NCBI GenBank assembly: GCA_963457665.1
Contig: OY735206.1
Span: 51,487,368 to 51,551,367 of the forward strand
From: Thysanoteuthis rhombus
Lineage: Eukaryota > Mollusca > Cephalopoda > Oegopsida > Thysanoteuthidae
Direction: 5' to 3'
Length of the DNA stretch: 64,000 nt
Shown here: piece after piece, positions 44,404 through 55,794 of the stretch
Numbering within the stretch: the stretch's first letter is position 1
How the letters are laid out: each line of letters starts with the position of its first letter
Notes under the pieces: generated by a model
The model's input: only the letters and a program-made list of their open reading frames with translations
The model's database searches: none
What the model was told of the DNA's origin: nothing
Position numbers and translations under genes: made by a program

Positions 44404-45352
44404 GTTGGCAAATAAAATTGCAACACCCTGAAAGTCAATGATAATCTAGTTTTCATTCAATTAGAACCATTTGTGAGGGGTCAGATTGTTGGTCCTCGAG
44501 AGGTGGGATGGTAATTTCAGAGAATTTCTGCGTATGTTGGCTGTGATGCATTGGTGGTACATTAATGTTGGCAACAGTGGTCAAATGAACATTCATATAT
44601 GAGGATCTGGATGACCAGATAGTACAGACACTCACCAGGATCGAGAATATATTGTAAGGGCAGCAGTCACAGACCAAATGGGCTTCACTGCACAGATCAG
44701 AACAAATATGGTGAGTGACATCATCAAGAGTGTATTAACCCATGAAACACAAGCACAACCCCTGGTATCATGGTCTGGGGTGCCATAAGTTACAATATTC
44801 ACTCGCCTTTGGTGTTAGTGGAGGGAATGTTGACCGGCACCAGGTATGTCCAGAAAATTGTTTGGCCCCTTCTGCTGCCTTTCCTGCAACAGGAAGGCGA
44901 TCTGCTGTTCCAGCAGGATAATACCTACCAGCAAGATAACCGAGCTCCTCAACATGCTTTGCAAGATATTTGACAACTTCATGAGCCAGGAGGATTGCCA
45001 AACCTGTCTACCATTGAACATGAGACAACTCCCGACTTGTTTCGTTAGTTCACATATAACCATAGCTGAACTGCATCAACAAGTGCAAGAGGTGCGGAAT
45101 AATATATTGCAGGATGGCATACACTGTCTGTACAATTGTATGCAAGCAAGAGTACAGGCCATAGTTTAATGCACAAGGAGGATATCCTGTGCATTGATAT
45201 GGGGTCCTGTTGATACTACCTTTTATTTGGGAGACTCAGCACCTACTGATCTGCATATGTGGTTATCTACTGCAATCTAGTTAAATTACCTGTACTTCTA
45301 AAACTTGGGTAAATTGAAATATATATTCAGGGTGTTGCAATTTTATTTTCTA
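44404..45352 (+). mobile_element. Tc1-like DNA transposon, shortened, with terminal inverted repeats
   Basis: Left end AAATAAAATTGCAACACCCT (44412 on) and right end AGGGTGTTGCAATTTTATTT (to 45349) are inverted repeats of at least 23 bp. Within, the transposase is readable as MVWGAISYNIHSPLVLVEGM, LTGTRYVQKIVWPLLLPFLQ and QEGDLLFQQDN (the DDE catalytic FQQDN box), then RAPQHA and LPNLSTIEHE (the SPDLSPIEHxWD box). Upstream DNA-binding sequence is largely lost, so the copy is about 950 bp against 1.3-1.6 kb for an intact one. It contains a small duplication (CAGCAGGATAATACCTACCA then GCAAGATAACCGAGC), a second copy of the QQDN codons. Inactive. Confidence 0.88.
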
Positions 45353-46454
45353 TCATCATATACATTTTAGTATAAATGTATTTATTGCAATAATTTTTCA
45401 TATCCTGGTGATGGTGGGCAAGACAGTCAGACAGCTAAGTAAGTAAAGCAGTAATTAGCTTAGTCAGTTGCAAATTTATAACAATTTCACCCCCTCTCAA
45501 GCATTGGACAGTGGTATAACAGATGCACTACTTGCCTGCCTACCCCAATGTCGGATGTTGGTGTCATGGCAGGGTTTCTTCAATTTGGACTAAAAACTGA
45601 CAATTGCTTTTATATAATAGGATTTATTCATTGACTAATATTAGATCTCCAATGTAGTGATGCCATGTTTTATAAATTCTTCTAATTAATGAAGTTTCCA
45701 GGTGTTCTTAGTGTTAATAATCAGTAATTCACTGAAAGAAACTAGAATATGATAAAGGGAAAATATCTCACACTTTTTCTTAGATGAAGTTATTTTAATA
45801 GTACAGTATAACGAAATGCGTAGATAAGAGCGTATGTATGTGTGGTTGTATAGCAGCACAGTGGTATAATATTTGATCTCATTAGTAACACATATTTGCA
45901 AGTATCTACTTTTAGTCCCTCAGATGGCCAAAAGCCTGAATGGACTCTCTCCACAGGAATATTTTGAGTAGACTGACTGATAAGGAAAGCACTTGGACAT
46001 AAGTAAGTGTGCTAAGGTGCTGTAGATAATGAGATCATCCTCCACTAAGATTATCTGGAAAATTTCACACCAAATTAAACAAGACATTCTCAAGTATCCT
46101 TTTATCACCTTTGAGTTAGATGAGGATTGGGGGTGACAAGTGTGATATAATAAATACACAAGCTGAAAGGTAGTGAGGGGAGTTGATCAGTTACTAGAGG
46201 AAGTTACATCCCCACATAGGAGATGGAGAAAAAGAAAAAAGCTGTGGAATTTAATCTTAGTGTAACTTGCCAGATACTTGTAAGTGACATTGAAAAGTAA
46301 TTTTCATGCATTAATAAATATTTGAATGTTTTGCATTATTTGAAGTGGAACTCTCACAACAAAAGACAATAATGCATGTTTCAAGTATTGTCCATTATTA
46401 CATTCCCTTAGAGGAGACTCAATCACTCTCATTGGTTCATCAATGTGACATCCT
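45353..46454. other. Non-coding stretch
   Basis: No exon or repeat family recognised. Confidence 0.5.
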
Positions 46455-46770
46455 TTGTGAGACAATGCAGGAATATAGAGTAGACATTCAATGGTTGTGA
46501 GACAATGCAGGAATATAGAGTAGACATTCAATGGTTGTGAGACAATGCAGGAATATAGAGTAGACATTTAATGGTTGTGAGACAATGCAGGAATATAGAG
46601 TAGACATTTAATGGTTGTGAGACAATGCAGGAATATAGAGTAGACATTTAATGGTTGTGAGACAATGCAGGAATATAGAGTAGACATTTAATGGTTGTGA
46701 GACAATGCAGGAATTTAGAGAAGACATTTAATGGTTGTGAGACAATGCAGGAATTTAGAGAAGACATTTA
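46455..46770 (+). repeat. 40-bp minisatellite, eight units
   Basis: The unit starts GACAATGCAGGAATATAGAG and ends with TAGACATTTAATGGTTGTGA. Copies start at 46461, 46501, 46541, 46581, 46621, 46661, 46701 and 46741. Units 1-2 have CATTCAATGG and units 3-8 CATTTAATGG. The last two units share GAATTTAGAGAAGAC. The array is nearly homogeneous, implying recent expansion. A plus-side half-unit (CATCCTTTGTGA) precedes it. Confidence 0.97.
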
Positions 46771-47785
46771 AATCTCCTGATTCCTAAAAAGGAAAAAATT
46801 TTAACCTAAGTTTGAACAATCAGAAGTCTTTGCTCAGTGTGCTCATATCCACATATTCAAGAGCAAAGAGGAATATCCCAAAAGTATATCCAGAGGATAC
46901 ATTACAAAGAAAAGTGGAAAACAGTTATATAAGATTGATATTGAAGATGAAGTTGCGGGGTTATAGAAAATTCACTGCCAAATAATGCATAGCTGTGGAT
47001 TATAGGAAATTCTCCCCCAACCTAGTTTAACAATATGAATAAATCGTTAAATTCCAATAGCTTATATTTATCCCGAGAAACTAAATTTCACTTCTCTTGT
47101 TTCCATTTAGCTAGTAGCTGCCAAATGGGTTTTGCATGGGAGATTGATTTTCCAAGAAATATTTCTTTGTAGAAATTGAATAGTTTAGGCAAAATTTTAA
47201 AAGGAGAGTTGTTTTTTCTAAATTTTTACAAGTGTTAAAGAAGTTTCATGAAAGAAGGAAGAGCTCAAATAGATATGATAATATGAACAAGTGAAAACTA
47301 GTGAGAGTACCAGTGATGAATGAATTATTCTCACATGTGAAAAACGATCCATTACTTCTCACATGAAGAAGAAAAAAACAAAAAAAACACTGTAGTATGA
47401 ACTATGCTGATGGAGGTCAGAAATTTTCCAAAGTCATCAAAGCATTTGTACATTATATAACGTACTACAAAATTTGAACAAGAACAGAATTCTAATGACG
47501 TGTTCATGTACCACTGAAGAGGGTGGGGACTGCTAAAAGGGAAACTATGAATTGTATCTTAGAAGAAAAAAAAAAAAATTTAATCTATAATCCCATGATC
47601 ATGAATACTGCTGATGTAATTTTCAGCACAAGAATTGATTGAGAAAAAAAAAATATATAAAAAAGATCATACCCCAGAGAGGGAAACTGGATAAATGACA
47701 TTGGTAACGAGAGCACACACAGACAGAGTAACTCAGAGAGCCATTGGACACATCTAAAGATTGTATCTGGTTAACGGTAAAAATT
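46771..47785. other. Non-coding stretch
   Basis: AT-rich. No recognised feature. Confidence 0.5.
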
Positions 47786-47789
47786 ATCA

Positions 47790-48376
47790 TACTTGATGAC
47801 ATCTACCTAGGACAACAAATCTTCAGGAGACCCTCAAAAGGATAAGAAATCAAGCAAAGAATCACCTTAGGATGGCAAGCCTTTGGTAGAGCAAGCTCAA
47901 CCTTCAAAAACAAGAAGATCCCATTAATCCTAAAAAGAAAGGTATACAACAAATGTATCCTTTCTATAGTCACTTATGGAGCTGAAACAGGGAACCTAAC
48001 CAAGAGACAGACACACAAATTGAGAACCATGTAACATGCACATGAAAGAATTATGCTCAACCTCACAAGGAGAGACTGCAAGACAGCGCAATACAGCCAG
48101 GAGAAGATAGGAGTCAGGGATATCATAGAATCCATTAAAAAACTCAAATGGCAATGGGCTGGCCATGTCGCAAGAACGGTAGACAACTGCTGGAGATCGC
48201 AACTCACAACATGGATCCCCAGAGATCATATGCACAACTGAAGCAGAGTACTAGATGGAGAGATGAGCTTGACAAATTCAGAAAGTACTGGCTCCACAAT
48301 GCCGATGGTAGAGAAATGTGGCGAATCCTGGAGAAGGTCTATGTCCAACAATGGACGTTAAAAGACTGATGATGAA
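47790..48376 (+). mobile_element. RTE-clade LINE 3' fragment
   Basis: It runs from the IYLGQQIFRRPSKG-like block through RITLGWQAFGRASSTFKNKK, TYGAETGNLTKRQTHKLRT-like, MLNLTRRDCKTAQY, VRDIIESIKKLKWQWAGHVA and RTVDNCW to RWRDELDKFRKYWLHNADGR, MWRILEKVYVQQWTLKD and a stop, with GATGATGA as 3' end. A well-preserved subfamily copy with few stops, 5'-truncated. Confidence 0.9.
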
Positions 48377-48379
48377 GAC

Positions 48380-49420
48380 CCCACCTTATTTTATCAGGGA
48401 GTATTTGAAAAAGCCCCCCCCCCCAATACCTATCATTTACTATCAGAAATTTTTTAATCAAGATTTGGCCAATGTGGGGCTAAACAATGAAGGTTACATT
48501 TACCTTTTGAGCCATTTCATTGAGGCAAGGGTTGCAAACCAGGCATGAGCAGATTCCGATAACTAGTAATCTTGACATGAATACACACACAATTGAAGAA
48601 GATGACATGAAGGGCTTTCAAATATACAAATAGAAAATGTCTGGATACTTACACGAATAAAAAAATATATCATAAAAAAAACATTGAAGGCTAAATCCAC
48701 TTGTTGTGTTGTACTTGATGACCATGGCTTGCAGGACTCAACCTCTAGTCTGAAAAAAAAAATACAAGAAAATAATGAGCATCTCCAAATATGTAATGAG
48801 AGCTGTGACTATCATACTCATAGTATCAGCAGAATCCATCAACCCCCATCCCATTCTATACTTTTACTAACCTGATTTTTTTCTCCACTCTGCCTTCCTA
48901 CCAAGTCTGTCACAGTATCAGTATCAGTCAGACTGAAAACAGTGTGCTTATGATAACCGTCAGCAAAGTTATGAGTTATGGACTAATTATAATAAAACAC
49001 ATTTCTTATTTCCCATAACATATGTCATTGTACAGTTTGGTAGGTAGAAGTATTAAAATGCTAGCCTGTTTGCCATCTAAATATTTTTGAAACTTGTACT
49101 GCGATGGGTATTGCTTTTTATTCATTCTTGTACAGCTATTCTACTACTAATGAGGATAATAAATTTATGAGAGATTCATCTGAAAAAAGCCATTTTATTA
49201 CATTGCGTTTCTACATGTCTTGCAGGGCTTCAAAGACAAGCTGCAAAGTAGAAAACTCACAAGATAAATTGAAATAAATCCATCATAAATCCATAAATAT
49301 CCATCACGAGTGAGACATAAAAGATAAGAATGAGTGGACAAATATGAATCTTTTTTGAAAATTGTACAAAGGAAAAAGTGTCAATAAAAAAAAATGATAA
49401 AACCATAAACATCTATTCTT
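48380..49420. other. Non-coding stretch
   Basis: No recognised feature apart from a C9 run at 48415-48423. Confidence 0.5.
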
Positions 49421-49424
49421 TCTT

Positions 49425-49645
49425 CTACCATGCTAAAGGGTGTAACTGACGTAGTAAAATCGTTCATGGTCTAACAATGTTATAAAAATGCCAAATCTTA
49501 AGAGTGATATTAAAAAAAAAAGTAGAAAAAAGTAATAATAAAAACAATATCAAAAATTTTTTTAAATCCATTTATGGTCAGCAGAGTGCTGTTTTCCAAG
49601 CTCACTGGTATCCATAGTGATCATATATGTCATCATTTTTTTATG
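49425..49645 (+). repeat. Interspersed repeat family D, copy 1
   Basis: It aligns with 53145-53355: TGTAACTGACGTAGTAAAAT, TATAAAAATGCCAAATCTTA, AAATCCATTTATGGTCAGCA, TTTTCCAAGCTCACTG and ATCATATATG.CATC. Class unknown, no coding sequence. Confidence 0.65.
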
Positions 49646-49794
49646 GAATAGATAAATTAGTTTATAAATAAGTAACAGACAAATGATGAATCTAATCCAA
49701 CTTGAGTCAAATGTAATAATCCAGATTTAGAATATTTATCGAAAAATTCTTTCAGATAGAACGGGGAACAAAGTCATAGATTATTATTTTGCAT

Positions 49795-50110
49795 ATTCCA
49801 GTAGACTCCTTGTGGAGCATAGGGCTACAACAACTCTGCTGCTGTTGCAGTGGCAAAGTAGGTTTTAAATGGAGTTGCTAACACCATGCCGAATCCCTCT
49901 CCTTCACCTAGGCTTTAGACCAGCAATGGCAACTGCAATGCTGTAGGTCTTTATCCCTCAGGGTAATCATCTCTTACATAAACTGCCTTACAGGGCTAAA
50001 GAGCTCCAACTGCCCAGCTATTTAACCATAGCTGGGTGGAGAAGGACACTAGTGTGAGGTAAAGGCATCGCAAGTCAAGTTGAAATCAGAGAGTATGAGT
50101 GAAGTGTTCA
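49795..50110 (+). repeat. Less AT-rich interspersed-type segment
   Basis: About 315 bp with a base composition clearly richer in G and C than its surroundings: GGAGCATAGGGCTACAACAA, CTCTCCTTCACCTAGGCTTT and CCAGCTATTTAACCATAGCT. No protein, tRNA or known element was recognised. Only one copy in the window, so the repeat nature is inferred from composition. Confidence 0.35.
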
Positions 50111-51120
50111 AGCAGAAGAATGCAAAAATAGTGACAATTCAAGCTTTAGGGGTTCCATGTATGTTGAAGTTACTCAATAACTGAGATAAAAATTCCAAAG
50201 ATGTAATGTTTGTTGGAATAAGCAATACAATAATACCCAGAGATTATTTTTACCTTAATCTATTACGTACATCTATTATATAATTTTGGTTAGTGAAGCA
50301 GAACAAAAATAAATTATTTTGAAGTAATCAATGCATAGATTGAAAAATAGCATGATTTGCAATTAAACATTATATCATGTACAACAAAATGAGAAATATT
50401 GTAAAACATTACAAGAATTCACTACCAACGAATACCAATAAATCTATTTTGATAGTTTTTATTCAAGTTATCATACTGTTTATTGAAATTGTAAGAGTGT
50501 AAGATGAGAAAAAAATTTTTGTACAAATGTTTTTTAATGTTAAAATAGATAGCACTAAATAATCATGTCAGTATCAAAAAATCTAATGAACCAAGGTTGG
50601 ATATCATCATTCAATATTCCATTGAATCAAATATATGAATGTGATTTAGGCAATGAATTATTTATCGATAATTTACAATCATGATTTACTATTGACCCCC
50701 AAAATGTAGCCTAATTGGATATTATTATAATTGCCCCCCTTAAAAATTGAATACTACTATTGGTCTTCTTGCATGTACCAATATTGAACTGAGCATTACA
50801 CCAAATAAGTGAACTTGATTCAGGCCACAGATGATTTAACTGTAATTAACAATCATCTTTCAACATTGGCATCTGATAAGGTTGACAATTATAGAAGGGC
50901 TTTTTCTTTTTTTGCAACTACATAAGTATGAGAGATAATTATGCTCACTCTCTTATGGCATTCCAATGACGAGACATTTTGTCATGATATTTAGCAATAA
51001 GCACTAGTAGAAGTTGATTCATGCTCTTCCCAAGAGTATTACCGTGAAAGGATTATGAAAAGACCAGCTGAAATTTGAACTTGGCCAATTCTACTCTCCA
51101 TGCTGGTAATCATGACTCCA
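50111..51120. other. Non-coding stretch
   Basis: AT-rich. No recognised feature. Confidence 0.5.
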
Positions 51121-51124
51121 TGAG

Positions 51125-51720
51125 AAGATAGCAGGGGGGAGAAGAGAGCGGGGGGAGGAGAAGAGAGCGGGGGGAGGAGAAGAGAGCGGGGGAGGAGAAG
51201 AGAGCGGGGGAGGAGAAGAGAGCGGGGGAGGAGAAGAGAGCGGGGGAGGAGAAGAGAGCGGGGGAGGAGAAGAGAGCGGGGGAGGAGAGAGCGCGGGGGG
51301 AGAAGAGAGCACGGGATGGGAGAAGAGAGCGCGGGGGGGAGAAGAGAGCGCGGGGGGGAGAAGAGAGCACGGGAGGGAGAAGAGAGCACGGGAGGGAGAA
51401 GAGAGCACGGGAGGGAGAAGAGAGCACGGGAGGGAGAAGAGAGCACGGGAGGGAGAAGAGAGCACGGGGGAGAAGAGAGCACGGGGGAGAAGAGAGCACG
51501 GGGGAGAAGAGAGCACGGGGGAGAAGAGAGCACGGGGGAGAAGAGAGCACGGGGGGAGAAGAGAGCACAGGGGGGGAGAAGAGAGCACAGGGGGAAGAAG
51601 AGAGCACAGGGGGAAGAAGAGAGCGCGGGGGGGAGAAGAGAGCGCGGGGGGGGAGAAGAGAGCGCGGGGGGGGAGAAGAGAGCACGGGGGGGAGGAGAAG
51701 AGAGCACGGGGGGAGGAAGA
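51125..51720 (+). repeat. G-rich purine minisatellite (GGGGGAGAAGAGAGC)n
   Basis: About 595 bp of 15-19-bp units built on G(3-8)-AG-GAGAAGAGAGC with the last bases varying between GCG, CACG and CACAG. At least four blocks of unit variants follow one another: AGCGGGGGAGGAGAAG, AGCACGGGAGGGAGAAG, AGCACGGGGGAGAAG and AGCGCGGGGGGGAGAAG. The plus strand is about 95 percent purine with G runs of 4-8 at regular spacing. Long open frames in every frame on both strands (up to 254 codons, Ser/Pro/Leu- or Gly/Glu/Arg-rich) follow from the repeat and are not genes. Confidence 0.97.
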
Positions 51721-51939
51721 ATGTGGGAGAGGATCACTTTTTCTACCAAATTTTCCAGTAGAATGAGATTGAATTTAATCATAGTTAGACCACATATCTG
51801 CATTCTTAAAAAATTCTGTTTTGATTGTTGCTGTTGATTACATCATAAACAAATTCTTATGCTTTTCTTTTTATCAAACACAATTTGAGGAATTATATTC
51901 TATTTTCTACCTATTCAACAGTTCTTTTCATTAAAATTT

Positions 51940-52385
51940 GTTTTTTCATCAGAAAATAGGTCCGAGAAATAATATTTTCATTGTTGTGGAACAGATAAGA
52001 GTATATTTTCTTCACACTTCACAACCAATCAAGGAGGAAATAACCTGGACATCATACACCATGATACCAGAAAGTACTTCAATGTCATTATGGGAGGTTT
52101 CAATTCAATGTTGCAAGTTCTGATACAAAGTTCGTAACAAAAGAAGTGAAGATCTTGTCATTTTTGCAACAGCAAACAGGTTCAAAATTATGAACACCTT
52201 CTTGAAGATAGAATCTGATAAAAAAAATAGACTTGGACAAGCCCCAATCATGAAATCAAGAGCAAAATAGACAATATCCAAGCAGACAAAAGTGATAGTG
52301 TCAAAGATTTCCAGGTCCTGAATCAACACAGGAAATTTAGGTATAGAAATATTCAAGTTGACAACACTGAAGAGTAGTAATCAAA
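51940..52385 (+). mobile_element. RTE-clade LINE endonuclease (APE) domain fragment
   Basis: Forward reading gives RNKRSEDLVIFATANRFKIM then NTFLK, a RLGQAPIMKSRAK-like stretch and KVIVSKISRS...NTGNLG. These match the RTE apurinic-like endonuclease pattern GERNERGExLxxFAxANxLxIxNTxFxxK...WTWxSPNxxTxNEIDYIL...V.N..S.GSDHRxV in order. This is the only piece of the 5' half of an RTE element in the window. Broken by stops. Confidence 0.75.
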
Positions 52386-53144
52386 ATCCTTCGAAGCTGT
52401 AGTTTCATAGGACAAAGTGAAAATTATTTTACATGACAATTACAACAGGCTTACTCCACATGCCATAAAGCCTGGTCCCTTCCAAAAAGGCATACCCTAG
52501 CACTATACAATTCTTTGATTTAAAAGAAAAAAAAATTTTCAAAACTAATAAGAAAAATACATAAACAGTTTTTCAGTGAAAACGCCAAATATCGATTTTC
52601 ATATTTTTAGAAGTTTCATTGCATTAATAATAAATTGAAATATTTCTTTTTTGATTACCAAAGGAGAAAAAAAAAATTGATACCTCAGTAATTAGTAATT
52701 CTGATATAAAATAACATAATAAAAGCAAAAAGTAACAGTCATGATGCTATCTATGTAATGGAGGAGACATAACTGATAAAGTAAATACAAGCTTAGCATG
52801 CTAATTTTAGAACCCATTGACAGTAGGTCAATTCCTAGTTCGGTGTAAGGAAATATATGCTTTTGGGCAAAGTTGTTGTCACACAAAAATCTTCATTATG
52901 ATAGTAAACTAAAGCAGTAGATCAGCAAACTATGGCGTGGGGGCAATATTCAGTCAACCATGAGATTTCATCTGACCGGCAAACCACATTGAATATGTTA
53001 TTTTTAAACAATCATTTTTATATCATTTTTCCTTCCATATTATTATATATAAATGACTCTTGTTAATGTATCTAATATATATAAGTATGAATGAAAATTA
53101 TACAATATATAATCAACAAATAATAATTAGCAATGTGCAGATGT
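52386..53144. other. Non-coding stretch with a possible hAT-type terminus near 52917
   Basis: GCAGTAGATCAGCAAACTAT and GGCGTGGGGGCAATATTCAG resemble the CAGTGxTCGGCAAACTxxGGC ends of hAT elements. No partner end was identified. Otherwise nothing recognised. Confidence 0.3.
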
Positions 53145-53355
53145 CTCCTATCAAGTAAAAGGACATAACTGATGTAGTGAAATAGAATTTCATTCCTGTT
53201 CTGATGATGTAATAAAAATGCTGAATTTAAAGAATGATAAAAATACAAAAAGTGATTGAAATTTTTTTTTTAAATCCGTCTGTGGTCAGAACACTATTTT
53301 CCAAGCTCACTGTAATGCTATTTGTATCAATGTATATCATATATGGCATCTTTTA
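53145..53355 (+). repeat. Interspersed repeat family D, copy 2
   Basis: ACATAACTGATGTAGTGAAA, TAATAAAAATGCTGAATTTA, AAATCCGTCTGTGGTCAGAA, TTTTCCAAGCTCACTG and ATCATATATGGCATC match 49425-49645. It is followed at once by an RTE fragment. Confidence 0.65.
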
Positions 53356-53357
53356 TC

Positions 53358-53462
53358 ATCTGTTGTTAGAGATAGAGAGGTCTGGCAAAGGTCTACCATG
53401 GGTATCATGGAGCCAATACTTCCCGAACAGGTTTAGTTTGTCTCACCATCTTATATTTATAT
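53358..53462 (-). mobile_element. Short RTE LINE 3'-end fragment
   Basis: The minus strand reads KMVRQTKPVREVLAP-like sequence, equivalent to WRDELDKFRKYWLHDT of the full copies, plus the DREVWQ-like block. About 100 bp only. Confidence 0.6.
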
Positions 53463-54679
53463 ACACATGTATAAATACATGGTTTTACAAATTAAAAAAA
53501 ACATTGCCTATCAGGCCACCTTCCATAAAAGTTAACAGATCCCTGTTGTACATGATTAAAACTTACACCAAGCAAACCAGGAGTGAAGATATACTTCAAC
53601 ATTCAGGTGTAGCCAGAAATGTTGCACAATAAATTAGGCTCTTTTTTAAAATACATATACTTCAAAAGTAAATCATTACAAAAAAAATAAGATAAAACAA
53701 AATCATAGAATAATGAAGTTCAGCAAAGAATGTTTATCTTTATCAGTGAAAGTTAAATTTTCCCAAAACCCAATTTCATAAATTCATGATGAAGATTGAA
53801 AATGTCTGAAAAAATATATGCTGCTTCAAAGAGTTTAGTTACAGCCTAAGCATTAACAGTTCAAAACAAATGTTTTTTGTTTGTTTTATAACTATACACC
53901 ATTATATGGCTTCTAGAAAAATGTTAAAAAACAACAGACCAAGAGACTGCAGACTGCTAACAGAGCTCAGAGAGATTAAATGTAATCATAATTTCAAAGA
54001 AAGACTTACTTTCCAAGAGTTTACTTTTATTGGGAATAGGATAGAATTACCAGACAGACAAAAGAAACTGGGTTAGATTAATAGTAAAGGTTGAATAATT
54101 TCTTTATTCTTTCAAAAGTATTCAGTACAAATGCACATTAGTCATATCCTTAAAGCTATTATGCAGAGCCATTCACTGTAGCCATGTTCAGAAATTCATT
54201 TATTACTGAAGATTTTTTTTTTTTTTACTAAGAAACATGGATCACAAGATAAAACCAAAGATACATTTTTTGCATGGAATATTTCAAATAAAAGTGACTC
54301 AGTGAAATGTTTTTACAAATGAATCTCAATGGAAATTTGAACAAAACACATCTGTAAATTATTTGCAAGCAAATCCACACTACCTACAAAATATGTTAGC
54401 ATTGATTATATGGCAATTTCATTTCATTACATAGAGCTAGATAGTGGAAGATCTGTCACAGCAACCTGGAACACTTTCAGTGACACCAGATTGAGAAAAA
54501 GAAGCAGTATCTGTGTATACTTTACAACATCGCACAAGACTAGCCACCACCCTGAAATAACTGTCTACCCAGTCTACCCGAGTCAGTACTGTTCACACAT
54601 CGGCCTGGCCAGCTATTGCAGACATACTCACCCGCAAACTGCAAGTGAAGGGAGAAGGGAGGTCTGTCAGGCCCTATGG

Positions 54680-54721
<42 letters not shown>

Positions 54722-55252
54722 TACGCACATTTCTGAATTAGAGATAATGTTGAAATAAATCAGATTATATTTTTTTGTGAGTTAAAATTTGTAAAATCAA
54801 TACTTAATCTTTTTCAGTTTCTAATGTTTCCAGAAACATTGTCTATAATGCAATACTCATGCCAGTATTTCTTAAATTACAAGTTGAAATAATATAAGCA
54901 TTATATTATAAACTGAAATCAGTAAAATTTCTCAAAATGATAATGAATTCAAAATGATTCTACCTAATAGCAATACTGTTCTTGTAGTGAAGAATGACAT
55001 GTAAAACAAGAGTTTTATTCTGACTACATATTTACCTAAAAATGTCGAAGATGAGAGAGGAGTTCTAGATAGGAACATCTAACAATTCACTTGTTAGACA
55101 AGATGAAGCGGTGGCACTGTCTTTTTATATGTATGTGTGAGTGCCTAGACCATTTCAAGATAGGATGGGAGACCATCTCAACAGAAGTTTATATATGTCA
55201 CATATGCATTGTTATTCAAATACGGGTTTAACCCTTTCAAGACCCCTGGGAC

Positions 55253-55296
<44 letters not shown>

Positions 55297-55794
55297 ATAT
55301 AACCCATGTAATTCACAGGATATATATATCTCATAGATCTCTTCAAGATATTCACTTGGACATTTTAATTCTGGCATTGAGTATCTTATCATAGTTATGA
55401 AAGAATAAGAAAACGGTCACATCCATGGTTCTCAAAGTTTCTCATCCAGTTCTTTTCTTAGCCATACCTATACATCTAGAAGTTACCTCTGGAAGATTTT
55501 TCAGCAATAAGTCATATCCAGCTGACTCCCTAACGAGAACAACTCTATAAGTACCTCATCTTCAAACACACACCAGTAACCATAGTTTTACTCTATAATA
55601 ATACCAACTTCAAGAATCTGACCCGCTTTGATACAACTGAAAGTGACAACATTTTCTGATTTGTCTAACTTGATAATGTGGAAGCACAACAATCATTAAT
55701 TTTGTAGTGAATAAAAGTTTTAAAAGAGTGAGGTCTACTTTGTTACTCAATAGAAACCTTTATGTGACCACCTTTTAGTAGAATGTCTTCTTAG
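53463..55794. repeat. Non-coding stretch with two TA microsatellites
   Basis: (TA)n at 54682-54719 and 55255-55293. A less AT-rich segment at 54420-54670 with open frames on both strands shows no domain I recognise. No other feature. Confidence 0.6.

Noticed and set aside
51039-51837. Overlapping open frames up to 254 codons on both strands (Ser/Pro/Leu-rich and Gly/Glu/Arg-rich)
   Set aside because: They are produced by the G-rich minisatellite, which lacks stop codons in most frames. Composition follows the repeat exactly and there is no non-repeat domain.
54410-54736. 108-codon plus-strand frame and a 62-codon minus-strand frame with splice-like ends (TTCACTTGCAG, then GGTGAGTATG)
   Set aside because: The segment is less AT-rich and was considered as a slo 5' exon, but the acceptor and donor lie only a few bases apart and the translation does not resemble S0-S2 of Slo1.
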